Part shown: in pieces, positions 9,189-18,175 of the stretch | How the letters are laid out: the number at the start of each line of letters is the position of its first letter | Position numbering within the stretch: position 1 is the first letter of the stretch | Origin: Variovorax sp. OK212 | Lineage (GTDB): Bacteria > Pseudomonadota > Gammaproteobacteria > Burkholderiales > Burkholderiaceae_C | Length of the DNA stretch: 64,000 bases | NCBI RefSeq assembly: GCF_900112425.1 | Contig: NZ_FOLP01000018.1 | Span: forward strand, 1 to 64,000 | Direction of reading: 5' to 3' | Notes under the pieces: generated by a model | Told to the model about the DNA's origin: nothing | Database searches by the model: none | Seen by the model: only the letters and a program-made list of their open reading frames with translations | Translations under genes and position numbers: made by a program

Positions 9189-9209
9189 GGCGCATCCATC
9201 CGTTAATCC

Positions 9210-9222
9210 GATGGAATCCATC
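9210..9222. promoter_or_regulatory. Short palindrome between LysR and tautomerase genes
   Basis: GATGGA and TCCATC flank a single central base, in the 111-bp divergent gap between the LysR-type gene and the tautomerase gene. The position is right for an autoregulatory LysR site, but the arms are short and the T-N11-A form is not clear. Confidence 0.3.
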
Positions 9223-9299
9223 ATATCTTCCCGCTTTTCCGATGACCAGCGAGTTCCCACAATCACCCCATCGACCACTCATTCACCCAGGAGTCCGCC

Positions 9300-9698
9300 A
9301 TGCCCCACATCGTCGTCCACCTCTCCGGCCAACCCGACGCCGCCCTCACCCGCAAGACCGTCGACACGGTCGCCGAACTCACGCAGAGCGTGCTCGGCAA
9401 GCAGCTGCCGGTGATCGCCATCACCGTGCAGTACATCGCCGCCGACGCCTGGTTCATCGGCGGGCAGACGCTGGCCTCGCTCGGCAAGTCGGCCTTTCAC
9501 CTGGACATCAGCATCACCGACGAGACCAACACCAAGGCCGAGAAGGCGCGCTACCTGCGCGAGGTGCATGCGGCCATGGCCAGGATCCGGCCGGACCTGC
9601 ACGAGGTGTCGTACATCCACGTGATCGACGCGCGCGGCGCTGCGTACGGCTACGGCGGCAAGACGCAGGAGTACCGCCACCAGCAGGCCGGGGTCTGA
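9300..9698 (+). CDS. Tautomerase-family protein (4-oxalocrotonate tautomerase superfamily)
   Basis: A 132-residue cytoplasmic protein beginning MPHIVVHLSG. Pro2 would become the catalytic N-terminal proline after Met removal, as in the 4-oxalocrotonate tautomerase superfamily. The length suggests the longer single-domain group rather than the 62-residue classical enzyme. CAGGAG lies 7 bp upstream of the ATG. It sits divergent from a LysR regulator, a common layout for a regulator and its target. The substrate is not predictable from sequence. Confidence 0.85.
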   Translation: MPHIVVHLSGQPDAALTRKTVDTVAELTQSVLGKQLPVIAITVQYIAADAWFIGGQTLASLGKSAFHLDISITDETNTKAEKARYLREVHAAMARIRPDLHEVSYIHVIDARGAAYGYGGKTQEYRHQQAGV

Positions 9699-9748
9699 CC
9701 GGCCTCCGATCGGCTTGTGATCGGCGCCGTTGAAGCAACGCCGGGGGC

Positions 9749-11152
9749 ATGGCACCATGCGCCATGCCCGCCGGAACCCCTTCGAACAACACCCCGCACG
9801 CCGCCGACAGCCTCGGCAATCCGCTCACCCTCGACGACCCCGCCAGCCTGGTGCTGGTCGACGATTTCGTCATGGGCTTCGTCTCGACCGAGGCGCGCGC
9901 GGTCAACCTGCTCGCGGTGGCCGCCACCGATGCGAGCCCCATCGTGCAGGCCTATTGCGCCACGCTGCACCTGTTCGCCGAGTCGCGCGAGGCCGTGGCC
10001 AACGCGCGGCCGTTTCTTGAGAAGGCCCGTACGGGCGCCGCACGCGCCACGCCGCGCGAGCAGCGCTACATCGCGGCCATCGAGGCCTGGGCCGACGGCG
10101 ACATCGCGCGCGCCATTGCGCTGCACGCCGAGCAGGCGCGCGAACATCCGCGCGACCTGGTGTCGGTCAAGCTCGGCCAGTACCACTGCTTCAACACCGG
10201 CGACTGCCCCGGCATGCTGCGCCTCGCACTGGCCGTGCTGCCGCACGCCGCCGACGTGCCCTATGTGCACGGCATGGCGGCCTTCGGCTACGAGCAGTGC
10301 CACCTGATGCGCGAGGCCGAGGCCAGCGCGCGCTGCGCCGTCGCCATGTGCCGCAAGGAGCCGTGGGCGCACCACGCGCTGGCGCACGTGATGCTCACCG
10401 AAGGCCGGCTCGCCGAAGGGCTGGCCTTCATGCAAAGCGTGAGCGACACGTGGATCGGGCTCAACTCGTTCATGGTCACGCACAACTGGTGGCATGTGGC
10501 GCTGTTCCTCATCGACCTGGGGCGCGACGCCGAGGCGCTCGCGGTGTACGACGAGCACGCCTGGGGCGTGGTGAAGGACTACTCGCAGGACCAGATCGGC
10601 GCGGTCTCGCTGCTCGCGCGGCTGGAGCTCGCGGGCATCGACGTGGGCCGGCGCTGGGACGACGTGGCGCAGTACCTGCTGCAGCGCCAGGCCGACCACG
10701 TGCTGCCCTTTCTCGACCTGCAGTACCTCTACGGCCTCGCGCGCGCCGGCCGGCCCGAGGCCGACGCGCTGCTGCGCAACATCGAGGCCTTCGCGCCCCA
10801 CGCGCCGGCGTCGACGCGCGCCGCGTGGCAGCGCGTGTGCGTGCCGGCGGCTCACGGGCTGGTGGCGCATGCGCGCGGCGACCTCGCCGCGGCCGTGGAA
10901 GGGCTGGGCGTGGCGCTGCCGCGCATGATCGAGATCGGCGGCAGCCATGCGCAGCGCGACCTGTTCGAGCAGGTCTACCTCGATGCGCTCGCGCGCACCG
11001 GCACCGAGGCGTCGCTGGCCGGCGCGCAGGGCATCCTGCAGCAGCAGCTCAACGGCCAGCCGGAGTCGCTGCGCCTGCGCCGGCAGGCGGCTGCCGTGTA
11101 TGCGCGGCTCGGGCTCGGGCAGCTCGCCGGAGGCACTGCGACACGCGGCTGA
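9749..11152 (+). CDS. TPR-repeat protein, TTC38-like
   Basis: A 467-residue cytoplasmic protein made largely of helical repeats. It resembles the tetratricopeptide repeat protein 38 group: conserved blocks include EPWAHHALAHVMLTEGR, THNWWHVALFLIDLG and WGVVKDYSQDQIGA. No catalytic motif or signal peptide is seen. Starts at 9749 and 9764 (MPAGTPSN) are both plausible; neither has a clear ribosome site. The molecular role is not established. It stands alone, with an unassigned 148-bp gap before the next gene. Confidence 0.8.
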   Translation: MAPCAMPAGTPSNNTPHAADSLGNPLTLDDPASLVLVDDFVMGFVSTEARAVNLLAVAATDASPIVQAYCATLHLFAESREAVANARPFLEKARTGAARATPREQRYIAAIEAWADGDIARAIALHAEQAREHPRDLVSVKLGQYHCFNTGDCPGMLRLALAVLPHAADVPYVHGMAAFGYEQCHLMREAEASARCAVAMCRKEPWAHHALAHVMLTEGRLAEGLAFMQSVSDTWIGLNSFMVTHNWWHVALFLIDLGRDAEALAVYDEHAWGVVKDYSQDQIGAVSLLARLELAGIDVGRRWDDVAQYLLQRQADHVLPFLDLQYLYGLARAGRPEADALLRNIEAFAPHAPASTRAAWQRVCVPAAHGLVAHARGDLAAAVEGLGVALPRMIEIGGSHAQRDLFEQVYLDALARTGTEASLAGAQGILQQQLNGQPESLRLRRQAAAVYARLGLGQLAGGTATRG

Positions 11153-11300
11153 TGCCGACTGAAGCTGGCCGGGATCGGCCTCTGCGGCCCATGCCTTCAG
11201 GTCATGGGGCATGGTGCAAAAGGAATTAACGACCGTGCGGAAGCGGCTCCTAAACTGGCCGCTCCCTTCCGACACGGCGCCTTCACGGGTCTTCCTTCCC

Positions 11301-12896
11301 ATGCACAAGTCCCTCGTCTCGCTGGCCGTTCTCGCGGCCCTCGCCCCCTTCACACCCGCCTTGCATGCCGCCGGCGACGCACCCGTTGCGCTCGACCTGC
11401 TGCTGCGCGGCGGCACCGTCTACACCGGCGATTCGGACACGCCCGTGGTGGGCGACGTCGGCATCGTGGGCGACCGCATCGTGTTCGCGGGCAAGGCGGC
11501 ACCGGCGCAGTTCAGCGCCAGGCGGGTCATCGACGCCAGGGGCATGGTGGTAGCGCCGGGCTTCATCGACGCGCACACGCATGCCGATGCCGACCTGCAT
11601 TCCAGCGACCCGAAGAAGCGCCTGAACATTCCGTTCATCACGCAGGGCGTGACCACCGCGGTGATCGGCAACGACGGCTTCGGCGGCTTCGACATCGCGG
11701 CGCAGACGCAGAAACTGCGCGCCACGCCGGTGGGCACCAACGTGGCCATGTACGTGGGCTTCGGCCCGGTGCGCATGAGCGAGCTGGGCGAGGCCAACCG
11801 CGCGCCGTCCGCCGAGCAGCTCGAAGCGATGAAGCGGCGCGTGAGCCAGGGCATGTGCGAAGGCGCGCTGGGCCTGTCGACCGGGCTCTTCTACACGCCG
11901 CAGAATTTCTCGAAGACCGAGGAAGTCATCGAACTCGCGAAGGTGGCCGCGCGCCACGGCGGCCTGTACGACAGCCACATCCGCGACGAGTCGATGTACA
12001 ACATCGGCCTGAAGGGCTCGATCGACGAGGTGATCCGCATCGGCCATGAAGCCGGGCTGCCGGTGCACGTGGCGCACATCAAGGCGCTGGGCATCGCCGT
12101 GCAGGGCCAGAGCGGCGACATCATCCGGCGCATCGAGAAAGAACGCGCGCGCGGCCTCGACATCACGGCCGACCACTACCCCTGGACCGCATCGAGCACG
12201 CGCTTCTCGGCCGCGCTGGTGCCGCCTTGGGCCAACGAGGGCGGGCGCGCGGCGATGCTGCAGCGCTTCGACGACACGGCCGTGCAGGAGCGCCTGCGCA
12301 AGGACATGCGCGAGAACCTGCGCCTGCGCGGCGGGCCCGAGGCCATCCTGTTCTCGGCCGGCAGCACGACCTACGTGGGCAAGACGCTGGCCGACGTGGC
12401 CAAGGCGTCGAACGCCGACCCGGTGGACGCCGCGCTGGCGGTGCTGCGCGACGGCGACCTGATGATCGCCTCGTTCAACCAGAGCGACGACGACGTGCGC
12501 GCGTTCATGAAGCGGCCCTGGGTCATGACCTCTTCCGACTCGTCGCAGGGCCACCCGCGCGCCTACGGCACCTTCGCGCGCAAGTACGACCAATACGTGG
12601 TGAAGGAGCACACGATCTCGATGGCGCAGTTCATCCGCAGCAGCTCGTCGCTCACCGCCGACACGCTGGGCCTGAAGCAGCGCGGCCACCTGCGCCCGGG
12701 CTACTACGCCGACGTGGTGGTGTTCGACCCGGCGCGCTACGCGGCCAAGGCCACCTACACGCAGCCGGCGCTGCTGTCCGAAGGCGTGGTGACGGTGCTG
12801 GTGAACGGCCAGCTCGCGCTCGACGGCGGCAAGCCCACGGGCGTGGGCGCGGGCCAGCCGCTGCTGCGCACGCCGAAGGCGGGCAGCTGCGGCTGA
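11301..12896 (+). CDS. N-acyl-D-amino-acid deacylase-family amidohydrolase, exported
   Basis: A 531-residue metal-dependent hydrolase of the D-aminoacylase/dihydroorotase-like group, which hydrolyses N-acyl-D-amino acids. Metal-site motifs are visible: GFIDAHTHADADL, YDSHIRDE, HVAHIKALG and the late Asp in SSDSSQGHPRAYG. The frame opens upstream at 11211, but the start at 11301 gives a clear signal peptide (MHKSLVSLAVLAALAPFTPALHAA), so the enzyme is probably periplasmic. The final region forms the usual beta-sandwich (RGHLRPGYYADVVVFDP). Converges on the phosphatase gene. Confidence 0.9.
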   Translation: MHKSLVSLAVLAALAPFTPALHAAGDAPVALDLLLRGGTVYTGDSDTPVVGDVGIVGDRIVFAGKAAPAQFSARRVIDARGMVVAPGFIDAHTHADADLHSSDPKKRLNIPFITQGVTTAVIGNDGFGGFDIAAQTQKLRATPVGTNVAMYVGFGPVRMSELGEANRAPSAEQLEAMKRRVSQGMCEGALGLSTGLFYTPQNFSKTEEVIELAKVAARHGGLYDSHIRDESMYNIGLKGSIDEVIRIGHEAGLPVHVAHIKALGIAVQGQSGDIIRRIEKERARGLDITADHYPWTASSTRFSAALVPPWANEGGRAAMLQRFDDTAVQERLRKDMRENLRLRGGPEAILFSAGSTTYVGKTLADVAKASNADPVDAALAVLRDGDLMIASFNQSDDDVRAFMKRPWVMTSSDSSQGHPRAYGTFARKYDQYVVKEHTISMAQFIRSSSSLTADTLGLKQRGHLRPGYYADVVVFDPARYAAKATYTQPALLSEGVVTVLVNGQLALDGGKPTGVGAGQPLLRTPKAGSCG

Positions 12897-12927
12897 ACCA
12901 ACGCAAGCAGCCGAGGCAGCTGAGGCC

Positions 12928-13626
12928 TCAGTCCTTCTTCAGGTGCCGCGTCTGGTCGTAGGTCGGTTGCGGCGGCAGGTCGGCCAGGTGGCGCGTGTCG
13001 GCCCAGTCGACGATCTCGATGGCGTCCGGCCGCGCCGGGTCGGCGATGCGGATACGGTTGAAGCCCGCATTGGGAATGTCGCTGCGGCGCGGGCCGCTCA
13101 GGCTCAGGCCCTGCGCGGTGCGCCACACCATGTCGAGCACGCCGCCGTGCGTGACCACGATCAGGTGCTGGCCCTTGTGCGCCGCGGCGATGGTGCCCAG
13201 CGCCGCGATGATGCGCGTGTGGAACTCGCGCGCCGTCTCGCCTTCTGGCATGGCGTGGTCTTCGCGGAACTCCAGCCACTGTTCCCAGGCGCGCGGATGC
13301 AGGCTTTGAATCTCGTCGGAACGCATGCCCTCGGCCACGCCGAAGAACTGCTCGCGCAGCCCCGCCGAGGTGACCACCGGCAGCGACAGCTGCTGCGCGG
13401 CGGGCGCGGCGGTCTGCTGCGCCCGCATGAGGTCGCTGCTGAGAATGTGCTGCACCGTCTCGCCGGCCAGCCGCAGGCCGAGGCGGCGCGCCTGCTCGTG
13501 GCCGATGTCGTTGAGCGGGACATCGGCATGCCCCTGGAAGCGCAGCTCGCGGTTCCAGGCGGTTTCGCCGTGGCGAATGAGGATCAGGTCGGTGGTGGCG
13601 TCGGGTTTGGAGTTGGGCGTGGGCAT
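12928..13626 (-). CDS. Histidine phosphatase-family protein (phosphoglycerate-mutase-like)
   Basis: A 232-residue cytoplasmic enzyme with the RHG motif LIRHGETAWN near residue 17 and the second catalytic histidine in VVTHGGVLDMVW. FQGHADVPLNDIGHEQA and SSDLMRAQQTA complete the histidine-phosphatase core of the GpmB/CobC group. Independent-mutase or phosphatase activity cannot be separated by sequence. The start at 13626 (MPTPNSK) is the nearest ATG to the domain. It lies 31 bp downstream of the Yip1-family gene on the same strand. Confidence 0.9.
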   Translation of the reverse strand: MPTPNSKPDATTDLILIRHGETAWNRELRFQGHADVPLNDIGHEQARRLGLRLAGETVQHILSSDLMRAQQTAAPAAQQLSLPVVTSAGLREQFFGVAEGMRSDEIQSLHPRAWEQWLEFREDHAMPEGETAREFHTRIIAALGTIAAAHKGQHLIVVTHGGVLDMVWRTAQGLSLSGPRRSDIPNAGFNRIRIADPARPDAIEIVDWADTRHLADLPPQPTYDQTRHLKKD

Positions 13627-13657
13627 TGCCGCCCATTTTCCACCGTGCGCGTGGCGC

Positions 13658-14299
13658 TCAGGCTTTTGCGGCCAGCAGCTGTTGCAGCGCCACCACCGCG
13701 TCGGCCGCCGCGGCGGCGCCCAGGCGCACCGGCGAAGGCGTGAGCAGCGACAGCACCCAGGCGATGATGAAGCCGCCGACGATGGCGCAGACCACCACCA
13801 CCGCGGTGTACGCAATGGCCTTGTCGGGCGGGCACTTCATGAGCACCGGCAGGCCGGTGTAGAGCAGGTACACCCCGTACAGCGCCGCCAGCGCGCCGAT
13901 GGCCGACAGCGCCGGCACCAGGCTGAAGATGCCGCCGACGAAGGCCGCGGTGCTCGCATAGGCCGACAGCTTGAGCGCGCCGATCTGGCTCCTGGTGCCC
14001 TCGAAGGTCGGCGCCATCGCGTCGATGATGAGAGCGAGCACGAACACCATCACCAGCGACAGCACGTAGCCCACCACCATGTTCGCGAGCCCCGAGACGA
14101 TCGGCACGCGAAAACTCACGCCGAACGCACCGATGCCGATCAGCGACAGGCCGATGAAGCTCGCCACCGCCGGAATGAGCGCGAGGATCATCACGTAGTT
14201 CTTGTAGAGCGAGGCGGCGTCGGCCGGCTCCGCGTCGATGGCCGGCCAGGTGGCCTTGGGCTTGAGCAGGATGGACTGGACGCGTTCAACCAGGTTCAT
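13658..14299 (-). CDS. Yip1-family (DUF1282-like) membrane protein
   Basis: A 213-residue inner-membrane protein with a short cytoplasmic N-terminus (MNLVERVQSILLKPKATWPAI) and five hydrophobic segments, the plan of bacterial Yip1-domain proteins. AAGGA lies 8 bp before the ATG. The bacterial function is unknown. It probably forms a two-gene transcript with the histidine phosphatase downstream and is divergent from the alpha/beta hydrolase. Confidence 0.85.
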   Translation of the reverse strand: MNLVERVQSILLKPKATWPAIDAEPADAASLYKNYVMILALIPAVASFIGLSLIGIGAFGVSFRVPIVSGLANMVVGYVLSLVMVFVLALIIDAMAPTFEGTRSQIGALKLSAYASTAAFVGGIFSLVPALSAIGALAALYGVYLLYTGLPVLMKCPPDKAIAYTAVVVVCAIVGGFIIAWVLSLLTPSPVRLGAAAAADAVVALQQLLAAKA

Positions 14300-14459
14300 G
14301 GGTGTCCTTCGGTGATGAGGGGCGTGAAGACGCGGCGCACCGTGCGTCGCGCAGCGCCGCAGAGTATGTCGAGGAGATTGGCGCATGGCTGCTGGCCAGG
14401 AAGCCTATGCCGTTGCCATGCCGTTACGCCGGTTACCACATTCGCGCAAAATCGATCCC

Positions 14460-15170
14460 ATGCCCAATCTAGTCCTGCTGCCCGGCCTCGCCTGCGACGA
14501 GCGCATCTGGCAAGCCCAGCTCCCCGCACTTCCCCCGGCCTTCGACGCGCGCGTGAGCGACGCCCAGCTGCACAACGACTCCATCGAGGGCATGGCCGCC
14601 GCCGTGCTGCGCGACAACGACGGCCCGCTGGTGCTGTGCGGCGCCTCGATGGGCGGCATGGTCGCCATGGAAGCGGCCCGCCAGGCGCCCGAGCGCATCG
14701 CCGGGCTCGCGCTGCTGGGCACCAGCGCGCGGCCCGAGACGCCCGACATGTTCACGCTGCGCGAAGGCGCCATCGCGTACTTCGAACGCGGCGAAGTGCG
14801 CGACGTGATCGAGCCGAACGTCTACTTCGCCTTCCACCCCACGCAGGCGGCCGACCCGGTGATGATCGAGCGCTACCTCGACATCGTGCTCGGCGCGGGC
14901 GCCGAGCAGCTCATCCGGCAGAACCGCGCGGTGATGCGCCGGCCCGACGCGCGCCAGCACCTGCCCCTGCTGCGCGCGCCGGTGCTGCTGATGTGCGGCG
15001 ACAGCGACCGGCTGGCGGCACCCGAGTGCACGCGCGAGATGGCGGCCCTGCTGCCGCGCTCCGAAACGGTGTGGGTGGCCGAATGCGGCCACATGCTGAC
15101 GATGGAGAAGCCCGACCAGGTCAATGCCGCGCTCAATGCATGGCTGGGCCGGGAGTTTCCGGCGCCCTGA
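14460..15170 (+). CDS. Alpha/beta-fold hydrolase
   Basis: A 236-residue cytoplasmic hydrolase. The nucleophile elbow is GASMGG (about residues 61-66), the acid is probably the Asp in LLMCGDSDRLAAP, and the histidine is in ECGHMLTMEKP near the C-terminus. It begins MPNLVLLPGLACDERIW, with LLPGLACD forming the oxyanion-side HG-like loop. ATG 14460 lacks a strong ribosome site but starts exactly at the first beta strand. The substrate is unknown; MenH- or carboxylesterase-like enzymes share this size. Confidence 0.88.
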   Translation: MPNLVLLPGLACDERIWQAQLPALPPAFDARVSDAQLHNDSIEGMAAAVLRDNDGPLVLCGASMGGMVAMEAARQAPERIAGLALLGTSARPETPDMFTLREGAIAYFERGEVRDVIEPNVYFAFHPTQAADPVMIERYLDIVLGAGAEQLIRQNRAVMRRPDARQHLPLLRAPVLLMCGDSDRLAAPECTREMAALLPRSETVWVAECGHMLTMEKPDQVNAALNAWLGREFPAP

Positions 15171-15220
15171 GCGGCGCCGCGGCCACGTCACGGCCGCACC
15201 ACCGCCGGGTCACCGCAGCG

Positions 15221-16123
15221 TCACGGCCGCGTGCCCCGGTCGGCGAACCTCGCGACAGCGAACGCCACGAACGCCAGCACCGACTTCTGCATCTGCTGCC
15301 GGCTCGGGTAGAGCAGTGACAGGCTGACCGACGGCTGGCCGTACGCGGGCAGCACGCGCCGCAAGCGCCCGGCGTCCAGGTCGCCCCGGATCACCACCTC
15401 GGGCAACAGCGCAATGCCGAGCCCTTCGACGGCGGCGTCGCGCAACAGGCCCATGGCGTTCGCACAGAAGCGGCTGCGCACCTCCAGGCGGGTCTCGCCG
15501 CCAGGCCCCGTGAGCAGCCAGTCGCGCTGGCTCTGATTCGGGGCGCTGCGCAGCGTGAGGCAGTCGTGCGAGGCCAGGTCTTCCAGGCTGCGCGGCTCGC
15601 CGCGCTCCAACAGGTACTCGTCGCTGGCGGCCAGCACGACGGCCGTGCTCGCCAGCACGGTCGCGATCAGGCGCGAATCCTCGAGCTTGCCGGCGCGAAA
15701 TGCGATGTCGATGCCGTCACCGATCACGTCGACCAGCGCGTCCTGCGCAAAGATTTCCAGCCGCACCCCGGGGTGCATGGCGCGGAACTCCTTGATCCAG
15801 CGCAGCGGAAACCAGTCGAAGAAGTCCGACGGGGCCGCGATGCGCAGCGTGCCGCCGACCACCGACACGCCGTCCAGCACCTCCTGCGTCACGTCGGCGA
15901 TGGCGCTGAAATGGGCTTCGCACCGCGCCACCAGCAGCTTGCCGGCCTCGGTCAGCACCAGGCGCCGCGTGGAGCGCTGCATGAGCCGCACTCCCAACTG
16001 GGCTTCGATGTTCTGGACCTGTCGGCTCACGGTGCTGGCGGGCATGCCGAGCGCCTCGCCGGCCCGGGCAAAGCTGCCAAGGCGGGCCACCTGCAGGAAA
16101 AGAGCCAACTCGTTGAGGTCCAC
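15221..16123 (-). CDS. LysR-family transcriptional regulator (GTG start)
   Basis: A 300-residue regulator with the N-terminal helix-turn-helix (LNELALFLQVARLGSFARAGEALGMPASTVSRQVQNIE) and an effector-binding domain of the group that often acts on single adjacent genes. GTG 16123 gives the canonical beginning; the only in-frame ATG (16231) adds 36 residues unlike the family. It is divergent from the chemoreceptor gene across 318 bp. No enzyme gene is paired with it, so its target is unknown. Confidence 0.87.
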   Translation of the reverse strand: MDLNELALFLQVARLGSFARAGEALGMPASTVSRQVQNIEAQLGVRLMQRSTRRLVLTEAGKLLVARCEAHFSAIADVTQEVLDGVSVVGGTLRIAAPSDFFDWFPLRWIKEFRAMHPGVRLEIFAQDALVDVIGDGIDIAFRAGKLEDSRLIATVLASTAVVLAASDEYLLERGEPRSLEDLASHDCLTLRSAPNQSQRDWLLTGPGGETRLEVRSRFCANAMGLLRDAAVEGLGIALLPEVVIRGDLDAGRLRRVLPAYGQPSVSLSLLYPSRQQMQKSVLAFVAFAVARFADRGTRP

Positions 16124-16441
16124 GAAAGACCGTCTGCCAAAGCTCAGCAAGCTCAATTTCAGTGTTCCGGAAAGACCGACGAAGGGAGATACATCCTCTC
16201 CATAACGCCCCAGCCGCCTGCCAGCGGACAACGTGCCGCACCGTCGGCGCAGGTCGCCTCACTTCATTCACCGTCTTTTTGGAAGTCTCTCGTGCACCGA
16301 TCGCCCTAATTTCCCCCTTCACGGCGGCCGATAGAAGTAAGTAATGCGTTTTACAGGGATTGCACCTGGGGCGGGCGCCCGCCGCGGCCCAGGCCCTCAA
16401 CGCGTCGGCAAGGCTTTCCATCGTCAACTTCATCATCTACC
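16124..16441. other. 318-bp divergent intergenic region, LysR / chemoreceptor
   Basis: No coding region is supported here. The right-hand part holds a candidate sigma-28 promoter (16307-16334) for the chemoreceptor and about 105 bp of leader after it. The left part should hold the LysR promoter, but I see no convincing -35/-10 pair or strong palindrome. Confidence 0.6.
16307..16334 (+). promoter_or_regulatory. Candidate sigma-28 (FliA) promoter for the chemoreceptor
   Basis: TAATTTCC at 16307-16314 and GCCGATAG at 16327-16334 resemble the FliA consensus TAAAGTTT-N11-GCCGATAA, with a 12-bp spacer and seven of eight matches in the -10 box. It lies about 108 bp before the GTG of a methyl-accepting chemotaxis protein, a typical class III flagellar-regulon target. 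The -35 match is partial. Confidence 0.6.
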
Positions 16442-18142
16442 GTGAAAAATCTAAAAATCAGTGCGCGTCTGGGTCTGGTGTTCGGGCTGCTCTTGCTCCT
16501 GCTGGCCGTCATTGCCTTCGTGGGCATCAACCGGTTGCGTTCGCTGGACGCCACCACCACCCGCATCACCTCGAACATCTCGCCCAAGATCGAGGCGGCG
16601 CGCGAGATGTCCTATGTGGCCATGGACGTTGCCCGGCTCACGCGCAACCTCCTGCTCACCACCGGCGCGGAGCAAGCCGCCCACCGCGCGGCACTGGACA
16701 AGGCCAGGGTCGACACCGACAAGCAGGTGACCGCGCTCGAGCAGCTGGTGGACACCGACCGCGGGCGCATCCTGCTGGCCGCGGTGAAGGCCACGCTCGT
16801 CGACTACCGGGCCTTCACCAACTCGGTGATCGAACCGGCCATGGCCGGCCGCACGCAGGAAGCCACGCAGCTGCTCTTCGGCGAACGCCTGAAGACCCAG
16901 GCCGCCTACCTGGCCTCGCTGCGGGAGATGGTCGAGTTCCTGGGCAAGCAGATGGAACAGGCCGCGCTCACGGCGCACGAGTCGGCTCAGAACGCCATCG
17001 GCCTCATGATCGCCGCGGCGCTGCTGGCAGGCCTGATCGGCGTGGTGTCGGCGTGGCTGATCACGCGCTCGATCACGCGGCCGCTCACCCACGCCGTGGA
17101 GGCGGCCGACCGCGTCGCGCGCGGTGACCTGAGCGACGCCATCGTGGCGCATTCGGCGGACGAGACCGGCCAGATGCTCACCGCCCTGCAGCGCATGCAG
17201 GAAAGCCTGGCGCGCACCGTGGGCCTGGTGCGCGGCAATGCGGAGGGCGTGGCCACGGCCAGCGCGCAGATCTCGCAAGGCAACGAGGACCTGTCCTCGC
17301 GCACCGAGGAACAGGCCAGCTCGCTGGAGCAGACCGCCGCATCCATGGAAGAGCTGACCTCCACGGTCAAGCAGAACGCCGACAACGCCCGCCAGGCCAA
17401 CCAGCTGGCGGTGTCCGCCTCCGAGGTGGCCGTGAAGGGCGGCGACGTGGTGGGCAAGGTCGTGTCGACCATGGCGTCGATCGATGCGTCCTCGCGCAAG
17501 ATCGTGGAGATCATCGGCGTGATCGACGGCATTGCCTTCCAGACCAACATCCTGGCGCTGAACGCCGCGGTGGAAGCCGCGCGCGCGGGCGAACAGGGGC
17601 GCGGCTTCGCGGTCGTGGCCTCGGAGGTGCGCACGCTGGCGCAGCGCTCGGCGGCGGCGGCCAAGGAAATCAAGGGCCTGATCGGCGACTCGGTGAGCAA
17701 GGTGGACGCCGGCACGGCGCTGGTGGGCGAAGCCGGCCGCACGATGGACGACATCGTGGGCAGCGTGCGCCGCGTGACGGACATCATGGGCGAGATCACC
17801 GCGGCGAGCCAGGAACAGACCGCCGGCATCGAGCAGATCAACCAGGCCATCTCGCAGATGGACCAGGTGACGCAGCAGAACGCGGCGCTGGTGGAAGAAG
17901 CGGCCGCGGCCGCCGCCTCGCTGCAGGACCAGGCGGGCGGACTGCTCGAGGCGGTCAGCGTGTTCACGCTGGACGACGCACGGCAAGGCGGCGCCGCGGT
18001 GGCCAAGGCGGCAGCGGCGCCAAAGGCCAAGGCCGCTCTCGGGACCGCGCCCAAGGCAACGCCCCCTGCCCGTGCGCGTGTGAAGAGCGCTGCTGCATCG
18101 CCCGCGCTGGCCGTGGCGCAGGGCGACTGGGAACAGTTCTGA
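16442..18142 (+). CDS. Methyl-accepting chemotaxis protein
   Basis: A 566-residue transmembrane chemoreceptor. TM1 is at about residues 9-29, a periplasmic four-helix-bundle-like sensor follows to about 185, TM2 is at 186-206, then HAMP (about 207-259) and the coiled-coil signalling domain with the conserved hairpin region (EVRTLAQRSAAAAKEIKGLIGDS). The C-terminal tail is Ala/Lys-rich and ends DWEQF, like the CheR/CheB-tethering pentapeptide NWETF. Translation starts at GTG 16442, giving MKNLKISARLGLVFG. No che genes are adjacent. Confidence 0.94.
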   Translation: MKNLKISARLGLVFGLLLLLLAVIAFVGINRLRSLDATTTRITSNISPKIEAAREMSYVAMDVARLTRNLLLTTGAEQAAHRAALDKARVDTDKQVTALEQLVDTDRGRILLAAVKATLVDYRAFTNSVIEPAMAGRTQEATQLLFGERLKTQAAYLASLREMVEFLGKQMEQAALTAHESAQNAIGLMIAAALLAGLIGVVSAWLITRSITRPLTHAVEAADRVARGDLSDAIVAHSADETGQMLTALQRMQESLARTVGLVRGNAEGVATASAQISQGNEDLSSRTEEQASSLEQTAASMEELTSTVKQNADNARQANQLAVSASEVAVKGGDVVGKVVSTMASIDASSRKIVEIIGVIDGIAFQTNILALNAAVEAARAGEQGRGFAVVASEVRTLAQRSAAAAKEIKGLIGDSVSKVDAGTALVGEAGRTMDDIVGSVRRVTDIMGEITAASQEQTAGIEQINQAISQMDQVTQQNAALVEEAAAAAASLQDQAGGLLEAVSVFTLDDARQGGAAVAKAAAAPKAKAALGTAPKATPPARARVKSAAASPALAVAQGDWEQF

Positions 18143-18175
18143 GGGAGGCCTGCGGGCCCGCGCGGGCTCAGTGCC

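Noticed and set aside
12920..12931. 12-bp palindrome CTGAGGCCTCAG between convergent genes
   Set aside because: It overlaps the phosphatase stop codon, has no T tract and is short; chance in GC-rich DNA is likely.
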